Shown one piece after another: positions 46,356 to 57,740 of a stretch of 64,000 bases of DNA; position 1 is the first letter of the stretch, and every line of letters begins with the position of its first letter. The notes under the pieces are model-generated. The model was not told where the DNA came from. It searched no databases and worked only from the letters and a program-made list of their open reading frames with translations. The DNA lies in contig JAHLJT010003656.1 in assembly GCA_031308135.1 (NCBI GenBank), forward strand, positions 48,676,335-48,740,334, read 5' to 3'. A program made the position numbers and the translations under genes. The DNA comes from Acheta domesticus. Taxonomy: Eukaryota > Arthropoda > Insecta > Orthoptera > Gryllidae.

Positions 46356-47754
46356 ATACGCACGAAGACCAAACTTAAAATGTCTTCAGATATTTCAGCG
46401 ATAATGCTACTCTTTTTCAAAACACTATTCATATGAGTAACTACTGAATTGTAGAAAACGGCAGAGAATGTTTTCAAATGGCCTGTAAAAGTGAACTTTT
46501 TTACTATTTGACAATTTAGAACCTCAGTATCTCTCATCCGCGAAGAGATTTCTCATAACTGAAATTTTCGGTACGTGACAGTTCTTTTGCCTAGAATCCA
46601 TTAACATTAGAAGTTTATATATCTAATGCTTTCGTAGTAGATTAACAAAACACTCTATGTGAACAACTCCTGAAAAAAGTAAGCGACGGAAAATGTTCTC
46701 GAATTTCCACGATAAAGAGAGAATATTCGCAAGAAATAATGTTACAACTCAGGGAGGGTCTAAATAAACGCTTTCAGAAACCATCCCATTAAATCTATTC
46801 ATTGTATAATTACAAATATAGACTCTATTACATCTCGTTCACATTGAAGTTTTAAATAACTGTTTTTGCGTATTTCCCGTCATCCTGCACTTAAAAGTTA
46901 AATGCACGAATTCTGAGAAATTAATATATGAACATGACTGTTCGGAGTATATTAAGCCTTGACATGAAGCTAGTGAGTTTAAATGATGTAATTAAATAAT
47001 GTTAAACTTGTTTTATAAAACTAACATTACAAAAATGCCAGGAATGGTCAGAAAAATTAAATAACTCTCCGAGTTGGGTCGTTTGCGTACAATATTCTAC
47101 ATGAACATTTTTCACGCCCGCACTTGAATATTGGTGTGTTTGACTGCAACTGTGTTACAATTGAGTGGAATTAATTATAATTTTAATTATTTTAGTAAAA
47201 AACTGTTGTATTTACTATTAGCACCTAAAATACACCGACAAAACGAATTCAAAGATCACTTTAATTCAATTTAACTGATCCTAAAATAGTTATGTATTTT
47301 TAGACAATTCTGGACAGATATATTTAAATCCAAAATATTAAATTAAAATGTATTTGAAACCTGATAGTATTGAAACATTTTAATACAATTAAACTACTAT
47401 GTATACAATATGACCCAAAAGTGGTTCTATTATTTATTCTCAAAGTTTCGACGAAATGTTTTCGTAGTTTCTCTTTCGGAATATTATTTCGTAAAGGCTC
47501 AGACTCCAATAATTGTACTTAATACAATTATGAAAACTCGTAAAACTTTTTAACGTAATGAGGTTAATACCGTCGTGTATTAAAGTATTCGTTACATGTG
47601 AAACGACATTCAATTGGAACTTATAGTTTGGGACACAGGTTAATATTGTTTAACAGTTCTAAAATCGGCTCTTATTATCTTTTTCCATTTTAAATAAAAC
47701 GAGAAAGGAGATAGAAAAAGTTCCAGCTTTTCCAAAATGTACAGAAGTGCTAAA
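46356..47754. other. AT-rich stretch, nothing recognised
   Basis: Only short ORFs and no repeat family identified. Confidence 0.5.
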
Positions 47755-47925
47755 CTAAAAGCATCACCTTGCTCACAGTTGTAATCTGCAATTTAGTCCA
47801 GAAAATTCACCATCTAATTTGCAAAAATCGAGTGAGTAATGATGGTAATGGAATCGGAAATATCGTATAATCCACACAAAATACATAAATACCAATTTTT
47901 TACTAATTTTTGCTCAAAATTTGAA
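47755..47925 (-). repeat. Dispersed repeat family B, copy 2
   Basis: Its reverse complement (GTGTGGATTATACGATATTT, CCGATTCCATTACCATCAT, TTGCAGATTACAACTGTGAG, GTTTAGCACTTCTGTACAT) aligns with 60810-60985. Confidence 0.8.
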
Positions 47926-48100
47926 AGATCTGTAAAATACAGAATTTCCATTTTCTTTAGATGATGCGGTTTCATTGGGCACTGCTGTACACCGCCCCAA
48001 AGCGCACATCTCAGCGGACGCGCAACCGTCGTAAAATTCTTAGAATTCCACACGACGACGTCGTCCAGCGTAAAGGCGACTTCTGCCACGCTGCGCTCAC

Positions 48101-48200
48101 CAGGTGGCGAGAATTTCCGCGACGCAGAGAGGATTGTGGGTAATGACTCTCGCAAAACATTTCTCCACCATTTCGCGTTCGCGACCATTTTCAGTAACAT
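48101..48200 (-). other. Candidate first coding exon, minus strand
   Basis: ATG at 48200 (minus), 33 codons reading MLLKMVANAKWWRNVLRESL then PTILSASRKFSPP, plus one G before a consensus donor CACCTG/GTGAGC (complement of 48095-48100). Its phase (one leftover base) would fit the two leading bases of the Dpr exon at 19121, giving GAT (Asp). It sits beside a small CpG-rich patch (47990-48130). Against it: the N-terminus is not a convincing signal peptide, and a one-in-three phase match is weak evidence. Confidence 0.15.
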
Positions 48201-48871
48201 CGCCTAAATGTTTTAACATCATCTTGTGTTCGTAAATAACTGAAAGCGCAGCCGTTGGAAAATTCCACTTGACGTTTTCATGCTACCCCAAGTCAGTTTC
48301 AGCTCGCAGATTAATTCGAGGATATATGAATTATTGTGCTTAAAGACTCTGAAGAAACTTTATGGAGAATCAAGGTTGTGTGGCAATATTTTAGCAGAAT
48401 TATTTTGCCTTTTGTGTTTTATTCTTCACATACAACATGTAAAACGAGTAGCCAACAGAACTCAAAACTTTTCACACCAAAATTAACGTGATTTTTCTTC
48501 AGCAAATACGGGAGTACAGAAATTAGTGACTAAATTGATAGCAAAGTAACATGCTTTTGGTGTCATGCATTGCCTAGATTTTAAGCGATACTGTCACGAT
48601 TGACTACTGCCATTCTGTAGACACAATACATCAAAATCTGTGATAAATTTGATATATTTTTTCACTCAAAATAGTTTTTTACACCAGTGAATATTCCAGA
48701 GCAAAGAAATTAGTGAATACATTTCTGACCTCAGAAGCACGGGAGATTAGCATTCTGGAAGGCGCGCGGCAGAACTCCATGTTGCCTTTGGGCTTGTATT
48801 GTTCTAAAATGGAGTACGGCTATTTGACATGACAGAGAGCTTCAGTATTCTCACTTGGCAACATTCTAAAC
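48201..48871. other. AT-rich stretch, nothing recognised
   Basis: No domain-bearing ORF or repeat recognised. Confidence 0.45.
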
Positions 48872-49118
48872 GAGTGGTGTCAAGGCGTTCTACTGGTGGT
48901 TGTAGCCCGCGTCGTGGCACCGAAGCATGCCACGAGCTTCTCTGCGCAACTAGCGTCGGGAAAGGGAACTATTACGAGTAGCAGTACCCCCCTCTCCCGT
49001 TTTACAATAGTGGTGGCGTTGTTTCTGGTGGCGGGATGATGAATTGCTTGCAGGGGCGATTTCGTCGTGGCACTCGTGCCACGGACTGCCCCTCGTGACA
49101 TTGACCTGGGCAACACTG
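48872..49118 (-). mobile_element. hAT-like MITE, copy 1, with perfect 8-bp target duplication
   Basis: 247 bp flanked by TTCTAAAC on both sides (48864-48871 and 49119-49126), the 8-bp duplication expected of hAT elements. The right end read inward is CAGTGTTGCCCAGGTCAATG and the left end GAGTGGTGTCAAGGCGTTCT. The reverse complement aligns with 53004-53213 (GTTCCCTTTCCCGACGCTAG, TTGCGCAGA). No transposase. Confidence 0.92.
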
Positions 49119-49126
49119 TTCTAAAC

Positions 49127-49836
49127 AAAACGCGGGAATCTCCGTTCCGTTGCCTTCTCCCTATCAGTTGTAAAGAAGCTTTGAAAATATAAAAATTTCG
49201 ACTACAGCACTCGGTGCTCTACCGCACCGACTCGTGTAAGTGTACTCGAGTACTTTCGTGGACTTTCGTGGAGGCTCGTGTACTTTCAGGAACAAGAAAA
49301 GGGCAGGGTGGGATTCACTCGAAAACTGATCAGTAGCAAGACTCTGCGCCTTGTATAAAGCTTATAGCGGTCATCCAGCTTGGAGAGAAATTAATCGGCT
49401 GCTATGCATTCTTACATACATCAGTAGAGGGGATCATAGGCACAAAGTAAATTTAAGACTGCACAGAACGAATGTCGGGAAAGTTTCTTTCACATATCGA
49501 ACGGATGGAAAAGGTTGCCTGCAAAAAACCTTTGAACGCTTTCCTCAAAGCGTTCAACAATTTAGGAAATTAATACTGGGTATTTTTAAGTAAATGAAGG
49601 AAGTGTTCTCTTGTGAAGTGAGTTGTCGTGCAGTGTATAAAAGAGAAATAAAGAGGAAGTGTTTTATAGGTTGTAGTGAAGTGAAGTGAAGAGAGGTGAA
49701 GGGGTGTAGTGGGGTCTTAATAATACGAACATTCAGTGCGGAGTTAGATTATAGAAGGTTTTTTTTTCTTGATGTAATTTAATATTTAATGAAACAGTTT
49801 TTATATTATTATTACTGTCATCATAGTTATTGCTAC

Positions 49837-49873
<37 letters not shown>

Positions 49874-50500
49874 TTCCATTTTTTGTATTATTGTACCATT
49901 ATTATTATTACTATAATTATAATGGCGGTGTTGGCATAGATGAGTGGCGCCTTATTAAGTGAAACGGCGGTGTATATAAATAAATATACAAAAATATAAA
50001 TATATAAAAATGAAAATTCATGTCAGAATGCCCAAGAAACGACCGGACATGATAAGTCAAACTATTAGAAAGAAAAAAATTAAATTAAACTGTGTTGTAA
50101 AATATTCGTTTGCACTTTGTTTCCAAAGATAAATATGTATTAAAACACAAACACAAATTAAGTGTGTGTTTTTTCATCAATGTTATTTGATTAAATAACA
50201 GGAAAAAGATCAGAATTTATTTATAAAGATAAGAAAATGATACAATTTACAATGATTGATTTAATAGGAAAAGGCCTACTAGTTTTGTTTACCGAACTTT
50301 TTAACTGGCACGTACACGATTTTGTATAAGGCATGTAACGTCATGAGTCCAAACCAACGGCGGAGGTTATTGAATGATAAAGCGCAGGAGGGAGAAAATT
50401 ATGAAGAAGAAAAATAGTGGCGTTATGTAAGCAACACTGTTTCTGTTTCGCATCATCCTGAACACCCAACACGTCAAAGAAGCACCCGGCGGAAAATTCA
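49127..50500. other. AT-rich stretch with one microsatellite
   Basis: Contains an (ATT)n microsatellite at 49836-49874 and a GTGAAGTGAA-type short iteration at 49675-49690. No gene recognised. Confidence 0.5.
49836..49874. repeat. (ATT)n microsatellite
   Basis: About 13 ATT units. Confidence 0.93.
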
Positions 50501-50529
50501 GTTCGCTATTTTCCCGCGCGCTGGCGTCG

Positions 50530-51420
50530 TCACGCCGGAGGAGGGGGAGCGGGGGTGGGGTGGGGTGGGGGGGCGGACGGAAGCGCGCCCATTCACGCGC
50601 CACGGAGCAGCGCAGGCGGTGGGGGCGGCGATAGCGGCGCGGTCGGGGGTGGGGGCGGCAGGGAGATGAGCGGTGAGGATGGCGGCGAGTGAGGCGGTGC
50701 GGGGGAGGTGGCTGTGGATTGGCGGAGGCGGGGCAGGGGCGGGGCGGTGTGGTGCGGGAATGGCGGGGCGGGGAGGGGTGGCGGTGTGGGGCGGGAGCAG
50801 GGAGAGGATGGGAGCGGTGTGGGGTGGGAGTGGTGCGGAGGAGGGGGACGGTCGGTGCAGAAGTGGGAACAGTTGGGGCGGGGCCGGGAAGGGAGTGAGG
50901 CGGGGAGGTGGCAAAGACGAGGGGAGGCGGGGTGGGGGCGGGGCGAGGACGGGGTGAGGGTACGGGTGGGAGCGATGCGGGGGGCGGTGTGGGTGCTGGG
51001 ACGGGCAGGGAGGGTATGGGGTGGGGACGTGGCAGGGATGAGGGGAGGCGGGGTGGAGGTGGGGGTGGTGCGGGGCGGGGCGGGGGTGTCGGGACGGTGC
51101 GTGGGTGATGCGGTGCGGGGCAGGGCGGTACGGGGGCGGTGTGTGGGCGGTGCGGAGGCGGTGCGAGGGCGGGGCGGCAATAGAGGCGGGTGGGTAGGTG
51201 TCAGGGGGTTGAGCGGTGAGCATAGTAGCGATTGAGGAGGTGCGGGGGATGTGACTGTGGCTTTGGCGGGAGCAGAGCGGGGCGGGGCGGGGCGGGTACG
51301 GAGCGGGAGCTGTGAATTTGGCGGGGGCGGAGGCGGGTGCGCGGCGCAGCGCCCATATTTCTTCGCGTATCTCCCTCGGCGGAACATCAGGCGGCGGCGG
51401 CGGCGCGCGCGTTCTCCGGT
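50530..51420. repeat. Long G-rich low-complexity region
   Basis: Plus strand dominated by GGGGCGGTG, GTGGGGCGGG and GCGGGGGCGG motifs with irregular spacing. Minus-strand ORFs of 359 and 404 codons are Pro/His/Ser/Ala-rich with no start context or domain, and I treat them as artefacts. 51330-51570 is CpG-rich and less repetitive. Confidence 0.85.
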
Positions 51421-51570
51421 GATGGGTGGCCGTGGGGGGAGGGGCGGGAGCGGTTGATGGCGCGGGTGGCCGTGGAGATGAGCGCGAGCGCGCAGGCAAC
51501 GCACAGGAGCCGCAAGCCGGAAGCGGAGGCGCGAGACGAGCAGCAGAGCGGGGGCGAGACGTGAGTAGCA

Positions 51571-52899
51571 CACGCACAACTCACAGGAGTTTGGCGATGA
51601 GTACAGGGCAAACGAGATGGCGGGCGTTATTGTTGTTTCAGGTAGGCTTTTAACAGAACCTGTGTGTGTAGGTGTGTAAAGTGAGAAGAGGAGGAACAAA
51701 TGTTGAATCGATTGGGGAAGAGAATTGCGTTGCTGGGTCGTGGATGGAAAATAAATATAGCTCAAGAGCTTGAGGATGAAAACGGGGCTTAAAGAACAAC
51801 AGAACACAGAGGCTGTTTTGACATGATTTCATTGCTGGAAAACGAAGGTGAACGGATGATCAGAAGCAGGGATGCGATAAATAGATTTGTAAGGGGGGGA
51901 GCTAAAAGAGATACGGGAAACTTTGCTAGATAATGCTCGGCAGCTTGATGACAAGCATGGAGCACGTATGGAAAAAGGAGATAAGCGTTATGGCGACCGG
52001 AAGAAAGTCGCCCGATGCGGAAGCGAGTGGATACATGAGAGAAAGTCGAGTGCATAGTTGGAGAGAGAGGCGAAGGAGAAAAACGAATGGTAGATAACGA
52101 GTAGAAATTTGGGAAATGCACGTTTTAACGACATAATGTTTAAAATAGATGCACAAAAGAAGTCGAGAAATGAAAACCACAAAAAAAGGCCTTTTCACAG
52201 GTTCTCAAGAACGAAGTTTTAACGCACTCACAAACATGAACGTTATGAGACACCGCTCCGCAAAGTGTCGAAGTATTTGTTGAGTACTAGAAATGATTGG
52301 TAATACACAAAAAAATTATAATATATAAAAATATATAAATAATGTCGTTGTTGAAACATTGCTGAAAACGCGAATAAATGACAAGAAAGAAGGAAGAAGC
52401 AGATAAGAGAATAGACGCGTGGACAATGCGAGCGAACATAAAGAGTAGTTACTCATATCCTTCGTGTTTGATAGGCGATATTACGCCGTGAGTATCCCAG
52501 AATATAGAGGGCTTGGGGGCATCTGGAGATATTGGGGCGTAAACGCTGAGACGAAAGGGTAGTAATATGGCTGCAGTATGTCGGATGGGAGCCCCACCAC
52601 GAGGGAGAAGTGTAGGCAACGCCGGCGACGCCCCAGGCAGTGGAGAGGCGGATGATTCTGTGGCGGATACAGGAGGCCTTCAATCAGGCGCTGTATATGA
52701 GTCAGGGGATGGTGACGTGAGCGGAGAGTCTGGAGGAAGCGGCTGGGAAATGGATGCCATGCGGGAAGCGGAGGTCAAGACCGTAAAGGCTAACTAGCCT
52801 TGAGGATTGATGGATGAGGAGTGTTTCCGTGCACGACAACTGATGTTCATTAGCTCCGTTGGTGAAGTGATTGCTTTATTGCAAGAAGGCGATCTCCCT
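51571..52899. other. Mixed stretch, nothing recognised
   Basis: 51650-52200 is plus-strand purine-rich; 52440-52800 is moderately GC-rich with ORFs near 76 codons on both strands, part of which may be an extended family A element. Confidence 0.4.
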
Positions 52900-53435
52900 C
52901 CGCTGGATGGTGAGATCCGTTGGCGCTCTACCCGACTTGTGGCATTCCTCCTCCAGGTTTCTTTCCCAGCAGGCCACCGTCACACCCGGATCAAGCTATA
53001 AGCCAGTGTTGTCAAGGTCGATGCCACGAGCGGTGGCACGAGTGTCATGACGAAATCGCCCCTCCATGCAATTCATCACCCCGCTACCAGAGACGTCATC
53101 CCTATTGTAAAACGCGGGGTTACTAATAGTTCCCTTTCCCGACGCTAGTTGCGCAGATAATCTCGTGGCATGCTACGTGCCACAGCCACCAGTAGAAGAC
53201 CTTGACATCACTGCTCTAAGCTTCGACAGTGTCATAGTGGTGGTGCACGTATGTGAAAAGGGAGATGATAAGATAAGGAAGAGGAAGGAAAGATCGAGAC
53301 AAGCCCGTTTTTATGGTAGTGCTTCGATGTTCGCCTCATATTGGTAGGAGAAACCTAGGAAAACTACCAATCAGAGCAATTGGCCGCTAAAAGTCTCCTA
53401 CCATTCCGCGAATACACTGACCATTGTTTCGAAAA
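52900..53435 (-). repeat. SINE-like family A, copy A8, interrupted by a hAT-like MITE
   Basis: 52920-53003 resembles 13430-13530 (CTCCAGGTTT...CCCGGATCAAGCTATAAG against CTCCAGGGTTTT...CAGGGATACGCTATAAA). 53222-53435 has the family A body (AGATGATAAGATAAGGAAGA, GAAAGATCG, AAAACTACCAATCAGAGCAA). Confidence 0.65.
53004..53213 (+). mobile_element. hAT-like MITE, copy 2, nested in family A
   Basis: 210 bp, starts CAGTGTTGTCAAGGTCGATG and ends, read inward, CAGTGATGTCAAGGTCTTCT. Flanked by CTATAAGC (52996-53003) and CTCTAAGC (53214-53221), a 7-of-8 match, as expected for an older hAT insertion. Aligned with the complement of 48872-49118. Confidence 0.9.
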
Positions 53436-53449
53436 TCCGTCAGAGGAGG

Positions 53450-53960
53450 CGGAGAGAGGGAATGTGTTGGAGAACGTAGAGAGGTGATGGAGAGCGGGGA
53501 GGTGGAAAGAAGGAAGGCGGAAAGAGAGGAGATGGAGAGAGGAAAGGCGAAGTGATGGAATGCGGAGAGAGGGAAGGTGGAAGTAGCGATGTCAGAGGGG
53601 GTGGCGGAGAGAGGGGTAGAAAGCGAGGGGCAGAGATTCGGGTGGCGGTGGGGAACGGGGGAGAGGGGTCTGTGGAGAGAGGGAAGGTGGAAGTACGAAT
53701 GTTAGAGAGAGGGGAGACGGAGAGACGGGTGGCGGAGGGAGGGGAATTTGTGGAGAGGGGTGGCGGAGGGAGGGGAGGTGGAGAAAGGAAAGGCGAAGAG
53801 AGGAAGTGCGGAGAGAGAGGAGGTGATGGGGAAGGTGATGGGGTGACGGAGAGAGAGGAGGTGGAAAGAGGGAATGCGGAGAGAGAGAAGGTGGCGACAC
53901 GGATGTCAGAAAGAGGGGTGACGAAGAAAGCGGGTAGAGAGAGGGGAGTCAGTGGCGAAG
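53450..53960. repeat. Purine-rich GGAGAGAGGGAAGGTGGA-type repeats
   Basis: ~500 bp with recurring GAGAGAGGGAAGGTGGAAGT and GATGTCAGAGAG-like blocks at irregular 30-60 bp spacing. ORFs of 373 (plus) and 201 (minus) codons are low-complexity. Confidence 0.85.
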
Positions 53961-54099
53961 ACATAGGTGGAGATGAGGAGAGCTGTAAGCGGAGTGCTTC
54001 GGCCAAGGGAAAGTTGCAGGGAGGGAGTGACGAGTATCGCGGCACGGTAGCGGGGACTGGAGGGCTCTGTGGAGCGGCGGGGGCACAACGAGGAAGCGC

Positions 54100-54440
54100 C
54101 AGTGGTGCGGGGCGGGGCGGGGCGGAGCGGGGAAAGCGGGGCGAGGCGGGGCGGAGCGGGGAAGCGGGGCGAGGCTGGGCGAGGCGGGGAGGGGCGGGGA
54201 GAGGCGGGGCGAGGCGGGGAGAGGCGAGGAGAGGCGGGGCGAGGCGGGGCGAGGCGGGGCGAGGCGAGGCGGGGCGAGGCGGGGCGAGGCGGGGCGAGGC
54301 GGGGCGAGGCGGGGTGAGGCGGGGCGAGGCGGGGCGAGGCGGGGCGAGGCGGGGGCGAGGCGGGGCGAGGCGCGCGAGGGGGGGCGGGGCAGGGCGGGAG
54401 CGAGGCGGAGCGGGCAGGGCGAGGGGGGGGGGAGAGGCGG
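54100..54440. repeat. 10-bp GC-rich minisatellite, unit GGGGCGAGGC
   Basis: Imperfect array whose unit is the reverse complement (cyclically permuted) of the CCCCGCCTCG unit at 7475-8139. Here the G-rich strand is the plus strand and units vary (GAGGCGAGGC, GGGGTGAGGC, GGGGGCGAGGC). Confidence 0.93.
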
Positions 54441-54720
54441 GGTGGCACGGCAGAGTCCGGGTGTCCTCGATTTATGAGCGTGGGCGGCGGCGGCGTATGA
54501 TCCACGAGTGTCCCTTATTGCGCCGCCCCGCCCCGCCCCGCCCCCACCCTTGCCCAGGTGAGTTTCATGGCGGCGGAGCGTGGAGAGGCCCGTCCGTCGC
54601 CCGTGCTCCGCGCCGCGCCGCGCCGCGCGCAGACATCCGGCCAGCGAACAGCGTCCGCCCGCCCGGCACGTGACACGGCCTCGCGCTATATTAAGTCGAG
54701 GAGCAAATATGTGCTGCTGG
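54441..54720 (+). promoter_or_regulatory. CpG-rich segment with donor, E-box and TATA-like motif
   Basis: TTGCCCAG is followed by a consensus donor GTGAGT at 54558. Downstream lie ATGGCGGCGG (54567), CACGTG at 54667 and TATATTAA at 54687. It could be a promoter region for a plus-strand transcript; the ATG opens a 59-codon frame (MAAERGEARPSP...) with no known domain. Confidence 0.25.
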
Positions 54721-55271
54721 CAGGAGAGGGAGGGAGAATATGAAGGGAGGCATGCAAAATATACTGGTCTCCGAGGAGCACGAGAAAGGTCTGTAGTATG
54801 GGTGAAGATAATAAATTAATTAGACAAATTGCACCCACGAAAGTGTCGACAAAGCACAGATTAAATTTGAATAGCCGATAAAAGCAAACGTATGAAATAC
54901 TTGAACATTCAGAGGACATTAAAGGTTCGATTGAAATTTCTTTCTTTCTGTAGGTAATAATAAGAAACATCTTAATACCGGATGTTATTTGCGTTTTGAA
55001 ATTCCAATCGTTATTTCATTGAGGTGTTGCATCTTTACACTTTCTATGGAGTATTGAGAGGTGGCCGGCATTTTCTAGGAGACAGAAACTATGACTAAAT
55101 TCAGGGCAAAAATTGAAAATGGGGTGGATGAACATGAGATAAATGTTTTCATTCAAAAATTTCCATTATAATTAGTTTTGGTGTTGAACAATTTGATGCT
55201 ACTCTGAAAACGTATATTTAATTCTAGAGTAGTATTGTTCAGCGAAATAACATTTATTAAACGCGTTTAAG

Positions 55272-55273
<2 letters not shown>
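54721..55273. other. AT-rich stretch, nothing recognised
   Basis: No repeat family or ORF of note. Confidence 0.5.

Positions 55274-55340
<67 letters not shown>
55274..55340. repeat. (TA)n microsatellite
   Basis: About 33 uninterrupted AT dinucleotides. Confidence 0.98.
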
Positions 55341-55343
<3 letters not shown>

Positions 55344-57399
55344 CAAAACAGAACTCAAATATCGAGAAAGTCATTCTGTGGCGGACAATCTGTGGTGATT
55401 GACCAAGAATATGTATGGTGGTGTGTATAAGAATTGGATGATTAGAAGTGACGCATTAAATTCTTGAATTTACAAATTCTTTTCAAGCGCCGTAAACATA
55501 AAAATTTACCTTCATATTTCCAGCGCTAGAATGCTCTATGTTTAATTGATCTCATTATACACCACTCTCATTACGTCCAACAACCTCATACCAGAGATAG
55601 AAGTATCAAACGGGATTTTCCAGGAGAGATGACATCATTGGGTGAGTGACAGAAATAACATTCTCGTCCAAGAGATAATTTATAAGTTTTGTACAAGTAT
55701 TATTTTGCAAGGCAATTTTTTAATCTTCAATGCAATATAACAAAGTCAAAGGCTAATGCTATATAACTGAAAAGAATAAAAAGGATATAACCAAAAGTTA
55801 CGGACAAACATTGTTATTTTTTCAACACAATCATCGTCCAGATTCGGACACTTGTTTTATCTGTGAATGAGTTTTACGATCCTCTCTTCGTTGAACGCTG
55901 CCGCCAGTAATGTGAGCCCCTTTCCACTCAATTCTTCAATTCGATGAAGAGATGAAATTTCTGAACACTCGCTTGTGAGTCGGGGCTGTACGTGGCAAGA
56001 ATGTCCAGTCTTCTCCACAAATTGCTTGGTTACAGCAGCACTTTGTGTGGTATGTATGGACCCAGCGTGGTTACTACCAGGGGACGTGAATCCCAGGGTG
56101 GGCAACTAAGCTTTCGTTTTAATCCGCAAACCCTTTCCGACGCACAAGTATGCCGATAGGTTGGTATCTGAATTCCGCCGGAACGCAGTTTGCCCTTCTG
56201 GCAACCTTCCCATACAATGCCTGGGTCAAGGGCCGCCCTACCTTCTGAGAAGTTCTAGCTTTCTATGCTAGTACCGGAGTCTCGACAAAGCATCACTCAC
56301 ATGCGCTGGAAACAGTCCCTCCTCTATGACCAGAATATCGGGTTACTGCCGCAACGAAGCTGAGAGTCCAACTGGGGGATGGGAGTCCCCCATCCAATCT
56401 CCCCACTCCCTACATGTTTAGGCTAACGACGTGGTATCGCCGGAACCTGGGTAACCTGACGATAAGTATCAGAATCCCATCGGACTCCCATATGAAGATT
56501 CTAGAGCATTCAGAAGAATCTCCTCCACCCGATCCTGCCTAAAGATCGACGCGCCAGGGGCCCAACTGGTGGGTTACCGGGTTGAACCGAACAACCAGGA
56601 GCTTAGCATCGTCTACTGACTGCCTCCGCCTTGGAGCTAATGACGTGAGTGCCGCCTTGAAACGAAGGGTCCGGGTGGCCGTCTGCATCTCTCCACCAGA
56701 AATCTACGCAGACAAGATCCTCCTTCAGGGGACCTTGAGTGGTGCCCGGTGAGTGTTTCAAAGAATGAGGATGTCTCCAGAAGTCAGCATTCCTCTTCTA
56801 CTGTTCGACAGTTTTCACCGTGTACTCGGCTTTTACTTCAGTAAATTTCCGGTGGCACTATTCCATTCTTCTTGAAAAAACAGCAAGTGATTATACACCG
56901 CAGCTCAAACTTGGTGGAAATTCAATCGTATTTGATCTTAACGTGCCTCCAATAATTTAATACGAATAATGATACGATATGAACGATGATGGTTATAGTG
57001 AACCTCAATCACATTCTATTGTTTTCTATTGAAAATAAATCACAGGTACACAAAATGTTTTATTCTCTCGCGGCACTCATAATGGCCTAATTGAACAATA
57101 AAAGCGGTAGCGCAACGCCACGCGAATGTTGTTCGTGCGTTCGCCCACCACACCCCACGTGTCGAATTAAACAGCAGCGTATTGGATTGTTCTAGCAGAG
57201 AGCTTCGTGCCACACAAAAGAGAGGGGGCGAGGCGGACATAGTAGGTGGGACGGGCAGGGTGCGACTTCATTAAATGTACGCGCATATGGGTCCTGGTAG
57301 GACGGTGCAGGGTAAGACGGCACGAGAGAGGTCGGGGCCGGGTAGAATGGCGTGAACAGGGCATGGTAGGGTGAGATGCAGAAGGTGGGGATGGGGTTG
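55341..57399. other. Stretch with transposon-like remnants
   Basis: 55760-56110 read on the minus strand gives HVQPRLTSECSEISSLHRIE, then ELSGKGLTLLAAAFNEERIV and KLIHR, a stop, then NKCPNLDDDCVEK. The regular composition suggests the decayed end of a mobile-element ORF, but I cannot name it. 56140-56760 is of even base composition and includes family H copy 2. 56760-57400 shows nothing. Confidence 0.35.
56600..56755 (+). repeat. Dispersed repeat family H, copy 2
   Basis: Aligned with 28205-28345 as described there; about 70 percent identity over the ~34-bp core, so an old family. Confidence 0.5.
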
Positions 57400-57419
57400 A
57401 GTAACAGGGGCGTGAAAGG

Positions 57420-57740
57420 ATGGGGGCGGGGCAGGGCGGGGCGGGGCAGGGCGGGGCGGGACGGGCAGGGCAGAGTCGGGTCGGGTCGGGTCGGGTCGGG
57501 TTAGGACGGGCAGGTCGAGACAGGACGGGCCAAGAGATGGAGCAGGACGGGCAGGGCAGGGTTGGGTCGGGTAGGGGGGGGGGCAGGACGGGGCAGGACG
57601 GGGCAGGACATGGCAGGACGGTGCAGGACGGGGCAGGGCGGAGCAGGACGGGGCAGGACGGGCAGGACGGAGCAGGACGGGGCAGGATGGAGCAGAATGG
57701 AGCAGCACGGGGCTGGACGGAACAAAACAAAACACGGGGC
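57420..57740. repeat. G-rich array, unit GGACGGGGCA
   Basis: Many 10-bp units (GGACGGGGCA, GGACGGTGCA, GGATGGAGCA) preceded by GGGCGGGGCA and a (GGGTC)5 run at 57477-57500. Long ORFs on both strands are artefacts. Confidence 0.92.

Noticed and set aside
51387..51611. Signal-peptide-like segment LRLLCVACALALISTATRA on the minus strand, a possible Dpr first exon
   Set aside because: No in-frame ATG in the open frame and no GT donor before the frame closes; Leu/Ala/Val runs are common by chance in CpG-rich sequence.
50498..51807. 359- and 404-codon minus-strand ORFs
   Set aside because: Low-complexity Pro/His/Ala/Ser content from a G-rich region; no domain, no consistent frame between them, no splice or start support.
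53552..54673. 373-codon plus-strand ORF
   Set aside because: Runs across purine-rich repeats and the GGGGCGAGGC array; composition is Gly/Arg/Glu repeats only.
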